Source of the DNA: Erwinia piriflorinigrans CFBP 5888 | Lineage (GTDB): Bacteria; Pseudomonadota; Gammaproteobacteria; Enterobacterales; Enterobacteriaceae | Length of the DNA stretch: 64,000 nucleotides | Direction: 5' to 3' | Assembly (NCBI RefSeq): GCF_001050515.1 | Contig: NZ_CAHS01000021.1 | Location: 186,001-250,000, forward strand | Part shown: in pieces, positions 22,693 to 34,347 of the stretch | Position numbering within the stretch: the stretch's first letter is position 1 | Layout: every line of letters starts with the position of its first letter | The notes under the pieces: generated by a model | What the model was told of the DNA's origin: nothing | The model's database searches: none | Seen by the model: only the letters and a program-made list of their open reading frames with translations | Position numbers and translations under genes: made by a program

Positions 22693-23467
22693 TTCCAACC
22701 CCGTCACGCTCTCAATGCGCGATATCCGCAAATCATTTGGTTCTCTGGAAGTACTGAAAGGAATTTCCCTTGATGCCCATAAAGGTGATGTGATCTCAAT
22801 CCTGGGCGCAAGCGGCTCTGGGAAGAGCACTTTTTTGCGCTGTATTAACCTGCTGGAGATCCCAGACTCCGGAGCGGTCAGCGTAGCGGGTGAAACCATT
22901 GAAATGAAGCGGCACGCCCAGGGCCATCCATTGGCAGCCAACAAAAAACAGGTCGAGATAATGAGGTCTCGTCTCGGCATGGTCTTTCAAAGTTTTAACC
23001 TGTGGTCACATATGACGGTGTTACAGAACGTGATTGAAGGCCCCCGTTATGTACTGAAAAAAAACCGCCAGGAGTGTATCGAACGGGCAGAACACATACT
23101 TCATCGCGTTGGCCTGCATAATCGCAAGAACTTTTACCCGTCGCAGCTTTCCGGTGGTCAACAACAGCGCGTGGCGATAGCGCGCGCGTTGGCAATGGAG
23201 CCGGAGGTCATGTTGTTCGATGAACCCACCTCGGCACTCGACCCAGAGCTGGTAGGGGATGTATTAAAAGTGATGCGCAGTCTTGCCGAAGAAGGGCGCA
23301 CCATGCTGGTCGTCACGCATGAAATGGGTTTCGCGCGGCATGTCTCTAATCAGGTTGTTTTCATGCACCAGGGCTTAATTGACTGCCAGGGGACACCTGA
23401 AGCGATGTTTGGTCAGCAGGGTTCTCCACGTTTCCAGCGGTTTATCTCCAGTCACCGGGCAGGTTGA
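22685..23467 (+). CDS. ABC importer ATPase, HisP/ArtP-like
   Basis: A 260-residue ATP-binding subunit. The Walker A motif GASGSGKST is near residue 38, the ABC signature [15 protein letters not shown] near 155, Walker [13 protein letters not shown] near 177 and the switch His in [12 protein letters not shown] near 210. These match HisP-type ATPases of amino acid importers. The lyase-like gene starts 2 bp after its stop. Confidence 0.94.
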   Translation: MINSNPVTLSMRDIRKSFGSLEVLKGISLDAHKGDVISILGASGSGKSTFLRCINLLEIPDSGAVSVAGETIEMKRHAQGHPLAANKKQVEIMRSRLGMVFQSFNLWSHMTVLQNVIEGPRYVLKKNRQECIERAEHILHRVGLHNRKNFYPSQLSGGQQQRVAIARALAMEPEVMLFDEPTSALDPELVGDVLKVMRSLAEEGRTMLVVTHEMGFARHVSNQVVFMHQGLIDCQGTPEAMFGQQGSPRFQRFISSHRAG

Positions 23468-23468
23468 T

Positions 23469-24965
23469 ATGAATCACATCGATACCGTCATCTGGGGTGA
23501 CGCACCGATGCCCTGGCAGGATGTGGCTAAGGTTGCAAAGAGCGGTGCCGGGCTTCAGCTCAGTCAGAATGCATGGGAACGCATTGATAATGCTCGCGCG
23601 GTGGTTAATCTCATCGTTAATGAAAGGAAGACGGCGTACGGCATTAATACCGGGCTTGGCGCTCTATGCAATATCATTCTTGACCCACAACAACTTAGCC
23701 AACTGTCGCGCAATACGCTGATGAGCCATGCCTGCGGGGTCGGGCCTGTCTTAACTGATGTGCAGGCGCGGGCGATTATCTGCGCGGCAATCGCCAATTA
23801 TAGCCACGGTAAGTCGGGCATCTCCGCTGACGTGGTGAGGGGGCTGTTGGCGCTGCTTAATCATCATATTACTCCGCAAATCCCATCGCAGGGTTCCGTT
23901 GGCTATCTGACCCATATGGCGCATGTCGGCCTGGCGCTCATAGGTATCGGTGATGTCAGCTACAAAGGAAATATCGTTGCGGCAGCAGACGCCCTGAAGA
24001 TGGAGGGGCTGAGCGCCGTTTATCTTGGAGCAAAAGAGGGGCTGAGTCTGGTCAACGGTACGCCCTGTATGACCGGGCTATCATGCCTCGCCCTTGATGA
24101 AGCGCAAAGACTGCTCGACTGGGCTGATATCACCGGTGCTATGAGTTTTGAAGCCCTCTGCGGCCAGCTGGATGCTTTTGACCCGGAGATACTTGCGCTC
24201 AAAGGCAGCGCCGGCGTGCAGTGGGTAGGAGAGCGGCTGAATAATCTGCTGGCGGACAGTGACATTCTGGCATCGGGCAAGGGTATCCGAACGCAGGATG
24301 CGTTGAGTCTTCGCTCTATTCCGCAGATCCACGGAGCCTGCCGTGAACAGTTTGGGCATGCCGCCCGACAAATTGAAACTGAACTCAATGCAGCAACGGA
24401 TAATCCGCTCATCCTCGGCTCACCCGAAAAATGGCGCGTCGTATCACAGGCTAACCCGCATGGAGAATCTGTGGCGATGGCAGCTGACCTGCTTGCCATT
24501 GCGTTGGCTGAGATTGGTAGCGTGGCAGAACGCCGTCTTGACAGGCTGGTTAACCCTCTGGTCAGCGGGCTACCGGCTTTTCTGGTCGGGGATCCTGGTG
24601 TGAATTCAGGCATGATGATCGCCCAGTATGTTGCGGCATCGATATGTGGTGAAAACCGTCAACTGGCGCAACCGGCGGTGCTGGATAACTACGTAACGTC
24701 AGGGCAACAGGAGGATCACCTCAGCATGGGCACCAATTCCGCGCTGAAACTGCTGAAACTGACAGAGAATGTCTGTCAGATCATGGCGATAGAGTACCTT
24801 TTGGCCGCGCAGGCGCTGGATTTTCACGATGTGGCAAGAGCAGGCAAAGGAACGGCAAAGGCACATGCTTTGCTACGACTACAGGTCGATACGTGGACGG
24901 AAGATCGATGGCTTGCCCCGGAGATAAGTAAAGCGGCGGCAGTGATAAGGAGCCAACGTTTATAA
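23469..24965 (+). CDS. Histidine ammonia-lyase family protein without MIO triplet
   Basis: A 498-residue member of the histidine/phenylalanine ammonia-lyase superfamily. It keeps the catalytic Tyr loop (YGINTGLG, residues 57-64) and the late QEDHLSMGTN motif. In canonical enzymes the segment GSVG is followed by Ala-Ser-Gly, which cyclises to the MIO cofactor. Here GSVG (142-145) is followed directly by YLTHMAH, so the triplet and several neighbours are gone. I infer that it cannot make MIO and either catalyses a different reaction or is a binding protein. It ends an operon with a complete amino acid importer and starts at ATG 23469. No other hut genes are present. Family assignment is firm; the substrate is unknown. 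Confidence 0.85.
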   Translation: MNHIDTVIWGDAPMPWQDVAKVAKSGAGLQLSQNAWERIDNARAVVNLIVNERKTAYGINTGLGALCNIILDPQQLSQLSRNTLMSHACGVGPVLTDVQARAIICAAIANYSHGKSGISADVVRGLLALLNHHITPQIPSQGSVGYLTHMAHVGLALIGIGDVSYKGNIVAAADALKMEGLSAVYLGAKEGLSLVNGTPCMTGLSCLALDEAQRLLDWADITGAMSFEALCGQLDAFDPEILALKGSAGVQWVGERLNNLLADSDILASGKGIRTQDALSLRSIPQIHGACREQFGHAARQIETELNAATDNPLILGSPEKWRVVSQANPHGESVAMAADLLAIALAEIGSVAERRLDRLVNPLVSGLPAFLVGDPGVNSGMMIAQYVAASICGENRQLAQPAVLDNYVTSGQQEDHLSMGTNSALKLLKLTENVCQIMAIEYLLAAQALDFHDVARAGKGTAKAHALLRLQVDTWTEDRWLAPEISKAAAVIRSQRL

Positions 24966-24991
24966 CCGACTGATGCTTAGCAAATCCTCGT

Positions 24992-25028
24992 CCCCCAAAA
25001 AGAAAAACCCCCTGTCAAAGACAGAGGG
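24992..25028 (-). terminator. groL terminator (right direct repeat)
   Basis: On the minus strand after groL, CTGTC and GACAG arms extended by CCC/GGG form a hairpin followed by TTTTTCTTTTT. The 21 bp tail (24992-25012) is repeated exactly at 19834-19854. It can also receive transcripts of the lyase gene, which ends 27 bp to the left on the opposite strand. Confidence 0.85.
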
Positions 25029-25054
25029 TTTGTTCGGTCAGGTGCCGAGGGGAA

Positions 25055-26737
<1,683 letters not shown>

Positions 26738-26748
26738 TTACGCGTTAA

Positions 26749-27042
26749 TTACGCTTCAACAATCGCCAGGATGTCGCTTTCTGAAATGATCAGCACTTCC
26801 TGGTTGTCGATTTTTTCGGTTTTCGCGCCGTAGCCTTCGCTGAAGATGACCACGTCACCCACTTTCACGTCCAATGGCTTCACATCACCACTTTCAAGGA
26901 TGCGGCCGTTGCCAACTGCCAGCACTTCGCCACGGGTGGATTTGCCCGCCGCAGAGCCGGTCAGCACGATGCCGCCAGCAGATTTGGATTCAACTTCTTT
27001 ACGCTTGACGATAACACGATCGTGCAATGGACGAATTTTCAT
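26749..27042 (-). CDS. groS: Co-chaperonin GroES
   Basis: GroES caps the GroEL ring. The product has 97 residues with the mobile loop ([15 protein letters not shown], about 20-34) that contacts GroEL. A GGAGAG ribosome site precedes the ATG. It is the first gene of the groSL operon. Confidence 0.99.
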   Translation of the reverse strand: MKIRPLHDRVIVKRKEVESKSAGGIVLTGSAAGKSTRGEVLAVGNGRILESGDVKPLDVKVGDVVIFSEGYGAKTEKIDNQEVLIISESDILAIVEA

Positions 27043-27120
27043 TGTTAGCTCTCCTTTGAGAAGTCCAATCAGTTTGGGATGAAAGCCGGGCTACATTGGC
27101 TACCGACCTCGTGACGGATG

Positions 27121-27152
27121 AGATGCGGCCGTACCGGGAGCCTTTCAAGGGC
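27121..27152 (-). promoter_or_regulatory. Candidate sigma-32 promoter of groSL
   Basis: On the minus strand, CCCTTGAAAGG at 27152-27142 resembles the sigma-32 -35 element. CCGCATCT at 27128-27121 resembles its -10 element (CCCCATNT), with a spacer of about 14 bases. It lies about 80 bp upstream of groS, the position of the E. coli heat-shock promoter. Confidence 0.7.
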
Positions 27153-27254
27153 CAGGGGTGAATTTTTTTATTAACTGTGGCATTTGCCGCTTTTTTAGCC
27201 AACAGGGAATGCCGATAGAAAAACGGCGCGCCCGTCAGGTGCGCGCCGTGTCGA

Positions 27255-27719
27255 TTATTGCTGGGGAGGGTTGCCGTCATCGCGCTCAATCCGTTTGACC
27301 TCTTTGCGCTCAAACTCACCGTCGACGGTAAATCCGCTATCCGGGCCTGCACCCGGCCCGCGCCACACTTTAAGATACGGCATTAACTTGAGCGTCAAAT
27401 GCTTCTGTACCGGTGGCAGCAGCAGCAGCAGGCCAATGAAGTCGGTAAAGAAGCCCGGTAGCAGCAGCAGGAAACCCGCCATCACCAGCGATACGCTTTT
27501 GATCATCTCGGCCGCCGGGCTTTCGCCCGCATTGAGCTTCTGCTGCATCAGCATAAAGTTCTTCATTCCCTGATTTTTCACCAGCGAAATGCCAATACAG
27601 GAGGTGAAAACCACCAGCAGCATCGTCAGCAACACCCCGATGACGTGGGCAACCTGAATGAAGAGAGAAATCTCGATCCACACCAGGGCAAAAATAATTA
27701 AGAACGGTAACCAGCGCAC
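27255..27719 (-). CDS. fxsA: FxsA membrane protein
   Basis: FxsA is a small inner-membrane protein named for easing phage T7 exclusion by the F plasmid. From a GTG start at 27719 (read RWLPFLIIF) it has 154 residues. It has three to four hydrophobic segments in the first 110 and a charged tail. The conserved VKNQGMKNFMLMQQKL and LLLLPGFFTDFIGLLLLLP segments identify it. An ATG further upstream is possible, but GTG matches the E. coli start. It sits between groS and aspA, as usual. Confidence 0.93.
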   Translation of the reverse strand: MRWLPFLIIFALVWIEISLFIQVAHVIGVLLTMLLVVFTSCIGISLVKNQGMKNFMLMQQKLNAGESPAAEMIKSVSLVMAGFLLLLPGFFTDFIGLLLLLPPVQKHLTLKLMPYLKVWRGPGAGPDSGFTVDGEFERKEVKRIERDDGNPPQQ

Positions 27720-27860
27720 CGTATTCTCCTGTATCAATGGCCGCCTCGCGGCATGCACGGCGGCAGAAAATGGCGTTTGTTACGACACACACTATAGAAA
27801 GTGGGAGCGTTAACCCGGTTTTTCAACTGATCATGTTGAAATTCATTTGGGAACTTTCAT

Positions 27861-27876
27861 TGTGACCAAGATCACA
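27861..27876. promoter_or_regulatory. CRP-binding site upstream of aspA
   Basis: TGTGACCAAGATCACA is a perfect match to the CRP half-sites TGTGA and TCACA with a six-base spacer. It lies about 200 bp before aspA, which is known to be CRP-controlled in E. coli. Confidence 0.8.
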
Positions 27877-28079
27877 TATGATTGAAACCGTTTGATATGA
27901 CAGTGAGTTTGAGTGATCCAGCTTCAGGCTTTTGCACCAGGTCAGAATATGATGGTGCTCGGCCCGACACAAAGAGATAAAATGCTACCGCAGGCGACCC
28001 AAGACCCACCGGCTGATACCTGCAAAAACAGGCAGTAATATTGTGATGATTTTATCGGTACTCCTTAAAGAAGGTTCTC

Positions 28080-29516
28080 ATGGCTAATAACATTCGTATC
28101 GAAGAAGACCTGCTGGGCATGCGTGAAGTTCCCGCAGACGCTTATTACGGTGTTCATACTCTACGTGCGATTGAAAACTTCTATATCAGCAACAGCAAAA
28201 TCAGCGACATCCCTGAGTTTGTGCGCGGCATGGTGATGGTTAAAAAAGCGGCGGCGCTGGCGAACAAAGAACTACAAACGATCCCGCGCAACGTGGCCAA
28301 TGCCATTATCAGCGCCTGTGACGAAGTGCTGAACAACGGTAAGTGCATGGATCAGTTCCCGATCGATGTTTATCAGGGCGGCGCGGGCACTTCAGTGAAT
28401 ATGAACACCAATGAAGTGTTGGCGAATATCGGCCTGGAGATCATGGGGCACCAGAAAGGGGAGTACCAGTTCCTCAATCCGAACGATCACGTCAACAAAT
28501 GCCAGTCCACTAATGATGCCTATCCCACTGGTTTTCGCATCGCGGTTTACAGCTCTATTCTGAAACTCCTCGACGCTATTGCTCAATTAAGTGAAGGCTT
28601 CCAACGGAAGGCTGTGGAATTTAATACCATCCTGAAAATGGGTCGCACCCAGTTACAGGATGCAGTGCCAATGACGCTCGGGCAGGAGTTCCACGCCTTT
28701 AACGTTTTGTTGAACGAAGAGATCCGTAGCATTTTGCGCACCGCCGAACTGCTGCTGGAGGTCAACCTCGGCGCAACGGCAATCGGTACACGCCTCAACA
28801 CCCCGGATGGCTATCAGCATCTGGCAGTGGAAAAACTGGCGGAAGTCAGCGGCCTGGCCTGCGTTCCGGCCGAAGACTTGATAGAAGCCACATCCGACTG
28901 CGGTGCCTATGTCATGGTACACAGCTCGCTGAAGCGCCTGGCGGTCAAGCTGTCGAAGATCTGTAACGATCTGCGCCTGCTCTCTTCCGGCCCACGCGCT
29001 GGCCTGAACGAAATCAACCTGCCTGAATTGCAGGCCGGTTCTTCTATCATGCCCGCCAAGGTTAACCCGGTGGTGCCGGAAGTCGTCAATCAGGTGTGCT
29101 TCAAAGTGATCGGCAACGATATCACCGTCACGATGGCGTCGGAAGCGGGCCAGCTTCAGCTAAACGTGATGGAGCCGGTGATTGGCCAGGCGCTGTTTGA
29201 ATCGATTCATATTCTGACGAACGCCTGCTACAACCTGCTGGAAAAATGCGTCGCCGGTATTACCGCTAACAAAGCGGTGTGTGAAGCCTACGTGTTTAAC
29301 TCTATCGGTATCGTGACCTATCTCAACCCCTATATTGGTCACCATAATGGCGATATCGTCGGTAAGATCTGCGCCGAAACGGGTAAGAGCGTGCGCGAAG
29401 TGGTACTGGAACGCGGTCTGCTGACCGAAAGCGAACTGGACGATATTTTCTCAACGCAGAACCTGATGTTCCCCGTGTATAAAGCCAGGCGCTACACCGA
29501 TGAAAATGAAAAATAA
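28080..29516 (+). CDS. aspA: Aspartate ammonia-lyase AspA
   Basis: AspA converts L-aspartate to fumarate and ammonia. The 478-residue product matches E. coli length and carries the superfamily signature [12 protein letters not shown] near residue 321, where the flexible loop contains the catalytic Ser. It is followed by dcuA, which imports or exchanges the C4-dicarboxylates it uses. Confidence 0.98.
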   Translation: MANNIRIEEDLLGMREVPADAYYGVHTLRAIENFYISNSKISDIPEFVRGMVMVKKAAALANKELQTIPRNVANAIISACDEVLNNGKCMDQFPIDVYQGGAGTSVNMNTNEVLANIGLEIMGHQKGEYQFLNPNDHVNKCQSTNDAYPTGFRIAVYSSILKLLDAIAQLSEGFQRKAVEFNTILKMGRTQLQDAVPMTLGQEFHAFNVLLNEEIRSILRTAELLLEVNLGATAIGTRLNTPDGYQHLAVEKLAEVSGLACVPAEDLIEATSDCGAYVMVHSSLKRLAVKLSKICNDLRLLSSGPRAGLNEINLPELQAGSSIMPAKVNPVVPEVVNQVCFKVIGNDITVTMASEAGQLQLNVMEPVIGQALFESIHILTNACYNLLEKCVAGITANKAVCEAYVFNSIGIVTYLNPYIGHHNGDIVGKICAETGKSVREVVLERGLLTESELDDIFSTQNLMFPVYKARRYTDENEK

Positions 29517-29644
29517 GACTCAGGAACACTATCTTGCATAACTCATGCGGCAGACGGGTAATTTCCGGACAGCATAGATGATGACAAGACTGGGATGAGC
29601 GGGCAAAGCCCGCGCATCTGCGGATTGAAGTATGACAGGTATTT

Positions 29645-29680
29645 AAGGCGCGTCGGTTCCCACAACGGCGCGCCTTTTTG
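29645..29680 (+). terminator. Terminator between aspA and dcuA
   Basis: The stem AAGGCGCG with CGCGCCTT is followed by a T-rich tract and lies about 130 bp after the aspA stop. Some readthrough into dcuA is likely, as in E. coli. Confidence 0.75.
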
Positions 29681-29737
29681 CTTTTTACAGCGCACAAATC
29701 ATTAACAGCCCGTTATCAAAAATTTGAGGAATGCAAC

Positions 29738-31039
29738 ATGTTAGTACCAGAGCTTATTGTCGTCTTTGTCGCTATCTATTTAGGTAGCAGGCTGGGAGGG
29801 ATAGGCATTGGCTTCGCTGGTGGTCTCGGGGTACTGATATTAACCCTGGGATTTCAGGTCAAGCCGGGAGCTATCCCCTTTGATGTGATTGAGATCATCA
29901 TGGCGGTGATCGCCGCCATCGCCGCTATGCAGGTGGCTGGCGGCATGGACTATCTGGTGAGTCTGGCCGAGCGTCTGTTGCGCAGGCATCCGCGCTACAT
30001 CACCCTGCTCGCTCCGCTGGTAACCTGGCTGATGACTTTGCTGGCAGGAACCGGACATACGGCATTTTCCACCCTGCCGGTCATTGCCGAAGTCGCAAAG
30101 GAGCAGGGCGTGCGCCCTTCCCGACCGTTATCGATTGCCGTGATTGCCTCACAGATTGCCATTACCGCATCCCCCATCTCCGCTGCGGTCGTATTTATGG
30201 CCGGGATCCTTGAGCCAAAAGGGATTAGCTACCTGATGCTATTGGCCGTAGTCATTCCGTCGACGATGGTTGCCATCTTCATCACCGCAGTCATCACGAA
30301 TTTCCTGGGCAAAGAGCTGAAAGACGATGCGGTTTTTCAGGCCCGTCTGGCAAAAGGGGAAGTGAGTTTACGGGGAGCAAAACAGTTTAAGGAGAAACCC
30401 GGGGCGAAACGTTCGGTGCTGCTTTTGCTGGCAGGCATAGTCGCAGTGGTTCTGTACGCCACCGCCATCAGTGGTACGGTGGGCCTGATCGATAATCCGG
30501 TGCTGCCCCGTAACGAAGCCATCGTGGTATTTATGCTGACGGTGGCGATGTTGATCTGCTTTACCTGCAAGATTGATAGCGCAGAGATCCCTAATGCCAG
30601 CACCTTTAAGTCAGGTATGAGCGCCTGTGTCTGCGTGCTGGGCGTGGCATGGCTGGGAGATACCTTTGTGAAAGCGCATATCGGCGATATCCAACAGGTT
30701 GCGGGCAGTCTGCTGCATGATTATCCGTGGATGCTGGCAATTATCCTGTTTTTTGCATCCACCCTGCTCTATTCACAGGCGGCGACTACCAAAGCGCTGA
30801 TGCCTGCTGCATTGATGCTGGGCGTCTCACCGACCGTCGCCGTTGCGTCGTTTGCCGCTGTTTCTGCCCTGTTTGTGCTGCCGACTTACCCGACATTACT
30901 GGCGGCCGTTGAGATGGATGATACCGGCTCTACGCGTATTGGACGCTTTGTGTTTAATCATTCATTCCTGGTGCCCGGCACGCTGGCGATCGTCCTGTCG
31001 GTGGCCTTTGGTTTCCTGCTGGCAGGGATCCTGCTGTAA
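29738..31039 (+). CDS. dcuA: Anaerobic C4-dicarboxylate transporter DcuA
   Basis: DcuA is an inner-membrane transporter for aspartate, fumarate, malate and succinate. From ATG 29738 (MLVPELIVV) the product has 433 residues, exactly the E. coli length, with about ten to twelve hydrophobic segments. The conserved GTGHTAFSTLPVIAEVAKEQGVRP segment confirms the family. A GAGGAA site precedes the ATG. The organism lacks frdABCD at its usual nearby site, so DcuA may serve mainly aspartate uptake. Confidence 0.97.
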   Translation: MLVPELIVVFVAIYLGSRLGGIGIGFAGGLGVLILTLGFQVKPGAIPFDVIEIIMAVIAAIAAMQVAGGMDYLVSLAERLLRRHPRYITLLAPLVTWLMTLLAGTGHTAFSTLPVIAEVAKEQGVRPSRPLSIAVIASQIAITASPISAAVVFMAGILEPKGISYLMLLAVVIPSTMVAIFITAVITNFLGKELKDDAVFQARLAKGEVSLRGAKQFKEKPGAKRSVLLLLAGIVAVVLYATAISGTVGLIDNPVLPRNEAIVVFMLTVAMLICFTCKIDSAEIPNASTFKSGMSACVCVLGVAWLGDTFVKAHIGDIQQVAGSLLHDYPWMLAIILFFASTLLYSQAATTKALMPAALMLGVSPTVAVASFAAVSALFVLPTYPTLLAAVEMDDTGSTRIGRFVFNHSFLVPGTLAIVLSVAFGFLLAGILL

Positions 31040-31254
31040 CGGTGCTAAACAGGCCGATCGTACACAGCGGTCGGCCGTGATTTTCACCTATCTTGTTAAA
31101 CTGACAATTTATGGCCCACTCCGGCTTGGGTGCAACATCCTGAAAACCCCCAGCCGGGCCTGTCGTGCTATTATCCGTGTTCGCAGTATAAGGAATGGCC
31201 AGAATCCTGATCTTCGCCATTGCCCGATTCACATGGAGAGAGCACATAACCGTC

Positions 31255-32970
31255 ATGGCACAGCGCATCACGCCTTTTATTTTCCTGCTGTTAACCGCCC
31301 TGTTCAACCTGAATGCCAGCGCCGCGCCGTTCGGAAAGAACACCACCAGCCAGTTTGTCACGGTGAACCAAGCTTTTGCATTTGACTTCGCCCAGAAAAA
31401 TGAGCGTCTTACCCTGAGTTGGCAGATTAAGCCGGGCTATTACCTGTATCAACAGCAGGTCAAAATTAGCCTCCAGGGGGCGACGCTCGCCCAGTGGAAC
31501 CTGCCCACGGGTGAGCCGCACGAAGATGAATTCTATGGTAAAACGGCGGTTTACACCGACAATCTGACGCTGCCGCTAACCCTGACTCAGGCGGCTGATG
31601 GTGCGCAGCTCACGGTGAGCTATCAGGGGTGCGCCGCAGCCGGTTTCTGCTATCCACCGGAAACGCGTCATGTGCCTTTAAACGCCGTTGCGGCGCAGAC
31701 TTCGCCGGCAAACGCCGCCATGCCAGCCAGTCCGGTTCAGACCAGCGATAAACATTCGCTGCCATTTTCCGCACTCTGGGCGCTGCTGATCGGTATCGGC
31801 GTGGCTTTTACTCCCTGCGTACTGCCAATGTATCCGCTGATTTCCGCTATTATCCTCGGCGGTAATCGTCAGTACAGTCTGGGCCGCCTGTTCACACTCG
31901 CCATGCTGTATGTACAGGGGATGGCGCTAACCTATACGCTGATGGGCATAGTGGTCGCGGCAGCCGGGCTGCGTTTTCAGGCCGCATTGCAGGCACCTGC
32001 CGTGCTGCTCGCGCTCTCGGCACTGTTTATCCTGCTGGCGCTGTCGATGTTTGGTCTGTTCAACCTACAGCTCCCCTCCGCACTGCAAACCCATCTGACC
32101 CAGTGGAGTAATCGCCAGCAGGCCGGATCGTTGCCGGGCGTGTTTCTGATGGGGGCACTGGCAGGGCTGATTTGCTCCCCATGCACCACCGCCCCCCTCA
32201 GTGCCATCCTGCTGTATATCGCCCAGAGTGGGAATATGCTGGCCGGAGCCGGGACGCTGTATCTGTATGCGCTGGGCATGGGCCTGCCGCTGATCGCCAT
32301 TACTCTGTTCGGTAATCGTCTTTTACCGAAAAATGGCCCCTGGATGCAGACGGTCAAAGAAGGGTTTGGCTTTGTCATTCTTGCGCTGCCCGTCTTTCTG
32401 TTGGAACGCATCGTCGGCGAAAGCTGGGGCCTGCGGATGTGGAGTGGGCTGGGCGTGGCGTTCTTCGGCTGGGCCTTTATCAGTAGCCTGAAGAGCAACC
32501 TCGGCTGGCTGCGCGTGCTGCAAATTCTACTATTAGGTGCCATGCTCATCGCTGCCCGCCCATTGCAGGACTGGGCTTTTGGCCATGCGCCTGCCCCGCA
32601 AGCCAGCGCCCCAATCAGCTTTCAGCCCGTCACTCATGTTGAGCAACTTAACCAACGGCTGCAAAACAGCGCTGGCAAAATGACCATGCTCGACCTCTAC
32701 GCTGACTGGTGCGTGGCCTGCAAAGAGTTTGATAAATACACCTTCCGGGATGCCCAGGTACGCGCCGCGCTGGATAATATGCAGCTGTTACAGGCAGATG
32801 TTACCGCCAATAACGCCAGCGACAGCGCCCTGCTCCAGCATCTGCACGTTTTGGGCCTGCCGACCATTCTGTTTTTTGCTGCCGATGGACACGAAATTCC
32901 CGGTTCACGCGTGACGGGTTTTATGGCCCCTTCGGACTTCCGCATACATTTGCAGAAACTGGCACGGTAA
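31255..32970 (+). CDS. dsbD: Thiol:disulfide interchange protein DsbD
   Basis: DsbD passes electrons from cytoplasmic thioredoxin across the inner membrane to periplasmic DsbC and DsbG. From ATG 31255 (MAQRITPF) it has 571 residues. It has a signal peptide, an N-terminal alpha domain with the Cys pair in [12 protein letters not shown], and eight membrane helices with TPCVLPMYP and CSPCTTAPL. The C-terminal thioredoxin-like domain has WCVACK. An upstream in-frame ATG at 31195 would add 20 residues; the inner start matches the family. In E. coli cutA precedes dsbD; here only about 215 bp separate dcuA and dsbD and no cutA is seen. Confidence 0.97.
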   Translation: MAQRITPFIFLLLTALFNLNASAAPFGKNTTSQFVTVNQAFAFDFAQKNERLTLSWQIKPGYYLYQQQVKISLQGATLAQWNLPTGEPHEDEFYGKTAVYTDNLTLPLTLTQAADGAQLTVSYQGCAAAGFCYPPETRHVPLNAVAAQTSPANAAMPASPVQTSDKHSLPFSALWALLIGIGVAFTPCVLPMYPLISAIILGGNRQYSLGRLFTLAMLYVQGMALTYTLMGIVVAAAGLRFQAALQAPAVLLALSALFILLALSMFGLFNLQLPSALQTHLTQWSNRQQAGSLPGVFLMGALAGLICSPCTTAPLSAILLYIAQSGNMLAGAGTLYLYALGMGLPLIAITLFGNRLLPKNGPWMQTVKEGFGFVILALPVFLLERIVGESWGLRMWSGLGVAFFGWAFISSLKSNLGWLRVLQILLLGAMLIAARPLQDWAFGHAPAPQASAPISFQPVTHVEQLNQRLQNSAGKMTMLDLYADWCVACKEFDKYTFRDAQVRAALDNMQLLQADVTANNASDSALLQHLHVLGLPTILFFAADGHEIPGSRVTGFMAPSDFRIHLQKLAR

Positions 32971-33008
32971 ACGACACTAAGATTTGATCGATAAATAAGG
33001 AGAACCGC

Positions 33009-33587
33009 GTGCAGCGTGAACAGGTACTGGAACAGGCTCTAAGCATTTTGGAGCAACATGGACTCGCCGCGACCACTTCTCTGGAGATGATGGCGGATGA
33101 ACTGGGATACAGCGAACAACAGCTAAAACGTTTCTGGCCGGATCGCGATGCGCTGCTGTATGACGCGCTGCGTTATCACGGTCAGCAGATTGACGCCTGG
33201 CGGCGCAAACTGCTGCTGGATGACAGCCTAAGTGCCGAACAAAAGCTGCTGGCGCGCTATCAGGTACTATCGGAAGCGGTAAACAATCAGCGCTATCCCG
33301 GCTGTCTGTTTATTGCAGCATGCAGCTTCTATCCACAGCCGGAACACCCTATCCACGAGGTCGCGGAGCTGCAAAAGCAGGCCTCATGGCAATTTACCCA
33401 CGCACTGCTCTGCGAGCTGGAAACCGATAACCCGCCGCTGGTGGCTCATCAGATGGAGCTGATTCTGGAAGGTTGTCTGTCACGCCTGCTGGTAAAACGT
33501 AAAGTACAGGAAGTAGAGACCGCTCGCCGTCTGGCTGAAGATGTATTGAGCATTGCGCTGTGCCGTAAGAACGGTGCGCTGAGCTGA
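33009..33587 (+). CDS. TetR-family regulator YjdC
   Basis: A 192-residue putative TetR-type repressor. The start is GTG 33009, with an AAGGAG site nine bases upstream. The N-terminal helix-turn-helix covers about residues 8-50 ([37 protein letters not shown]). The rest is the ligand and dimer domain, whose inducer is unknown. It follows dsbD by 38 bp, as yjdC does in E. coli. Confidence 0.88.
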   Translation: MQREQVLEQALSILEQHGLAATTSLEMMADELGYSEQQLKRFWPDRDALLYDALRYHGQQIDAWRRKLLLDDSLSAEQKLLARYQVLSEAVNNQRYPGCLFIAACSFYPQPEHPIHEVAELQKQASWQFTHALLCELETDNPPLVAHQMELILEGCLSRLLVKRKVQEVETARRLAEDVLSIALCRKNGALS

Positions 33588-33697
33588 ACAGCTTTTATTC
33601 CAGACGAATAAAAAGCAGGCAGTTGAGCGGGTTTTAGCGCTTTTTTATGACAAACCCGTTGACGCCGAACGGCCTTTACGGTTTAATGCGCCCCGTT

Positions 33698-33773
33698 GCC
33701 CGGATAGCTCAGTCGGTAGAGCAGGGGATTGAAAATCCCCGTGTCCTTGGTTCGATTCCGAGTCCGGGCACCA
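33698..33773 (+). tRNA. tRNA-Phe(GAA)
   Basis: A 76-base tRNA with acceptor stem GCCCGGA pairing with TCCGGGC, anticodon GAA in the loop TTGAAAA, and an encoded CCA. tRNA-Phe genes are common integration sites. An integrase remnant lies 180 bp downstream, marking the left border of the island. I found no second copy of its 3' end in the window. Confidence 0.98.
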
Positions 33774-33822
33774 TCTTCAGAGCCTGTTCGTTAAGAAGTG
33801 TATTCCTAACGGGCATGACAGT

Positions 33823-33860
33823 AACCCGGATGATGTTAGCGCATCATCCGGGTTTTTTCA
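33823..33860 (+). terminator. Terminator after tRNA-Phe
   Basis: A perfect 13 bp stem (AACCCGGATGATG with CATCATCCGGGTT) with a six-base loop is followed by TTTTTT. It lies 49 bp after the tRNA. Confidence 0.9.
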
Positions 33861-33886
33861 CATCCATCAAAAACCATTGATGGATG
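33861..33886. repeat. Perfect inverted repeat
   Basis: CATCCATCAA and TTGATGGATG form a perfect 10 bp stem with a six-base loop directly after the terminator. It is followed by TATTTACC and not a T run, so it is not a standard terminator. Function unknown. Confidence 0.6.
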
Positions 33887-33954
33887 TATTTACCCTCCCC
33901 TCCTCTTTTTTCCATCTTTATAAAAAAACGCATAGATCTGAATCAAGATTTTAC

Positions 33955-34062
33955 TTAGGACGTATCGAGCTGTTCCAGCACGAACCTCACCTTTTCAATA
34001 TAACTCTCGACATATTGCAGCGTAACGGCCGGTGTGGAGTGCCCTAACAGATCCTGCGCCAT
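33955..34062 (-). pseudogene. Tyrosine recombinase (integrase) C-terminal remnant
   Basis: The minus strand encodes about 35 residues ending in a stop at 33955. They contain QDLLGHSTPAVTLQYVES, the C-terminal box II of tyrosine recombinases with the conserved LLGH and catalytic-type Tyr. Just upstream the same frame meets a TAG. A neighbouring frame reads IMRHIDGA, so a frameshift is likely. No catalytic core is left. The position beside tRNA-Phe fits the integrase of the element that founded the island. Confidence 0.75.
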
Positions 34063-34347
34063 CTATATGACGCATAATCTCCCCACAATCTACAGCGCCA
34101 GTGAATAGATTCATTTACGTCCCCCCTCGTAATCAGAGGTGATAAATACCAAACTTACAGAAAACTATAAGCGGGCCTGCCCTCTTTTATGGTCCAAAGT
34201 ATAATTTTCATTAGTTTCAACGCAAGTGAAAAATAATTCAGAACACACTTGCCATGCGCTTTCCTTAGGCTAATTGTTGCAAAGACATGAATGTAATATT
34301 AGTCGTTCTATTAATAATGAAATAACATTAACATGGAGAAACAAATA

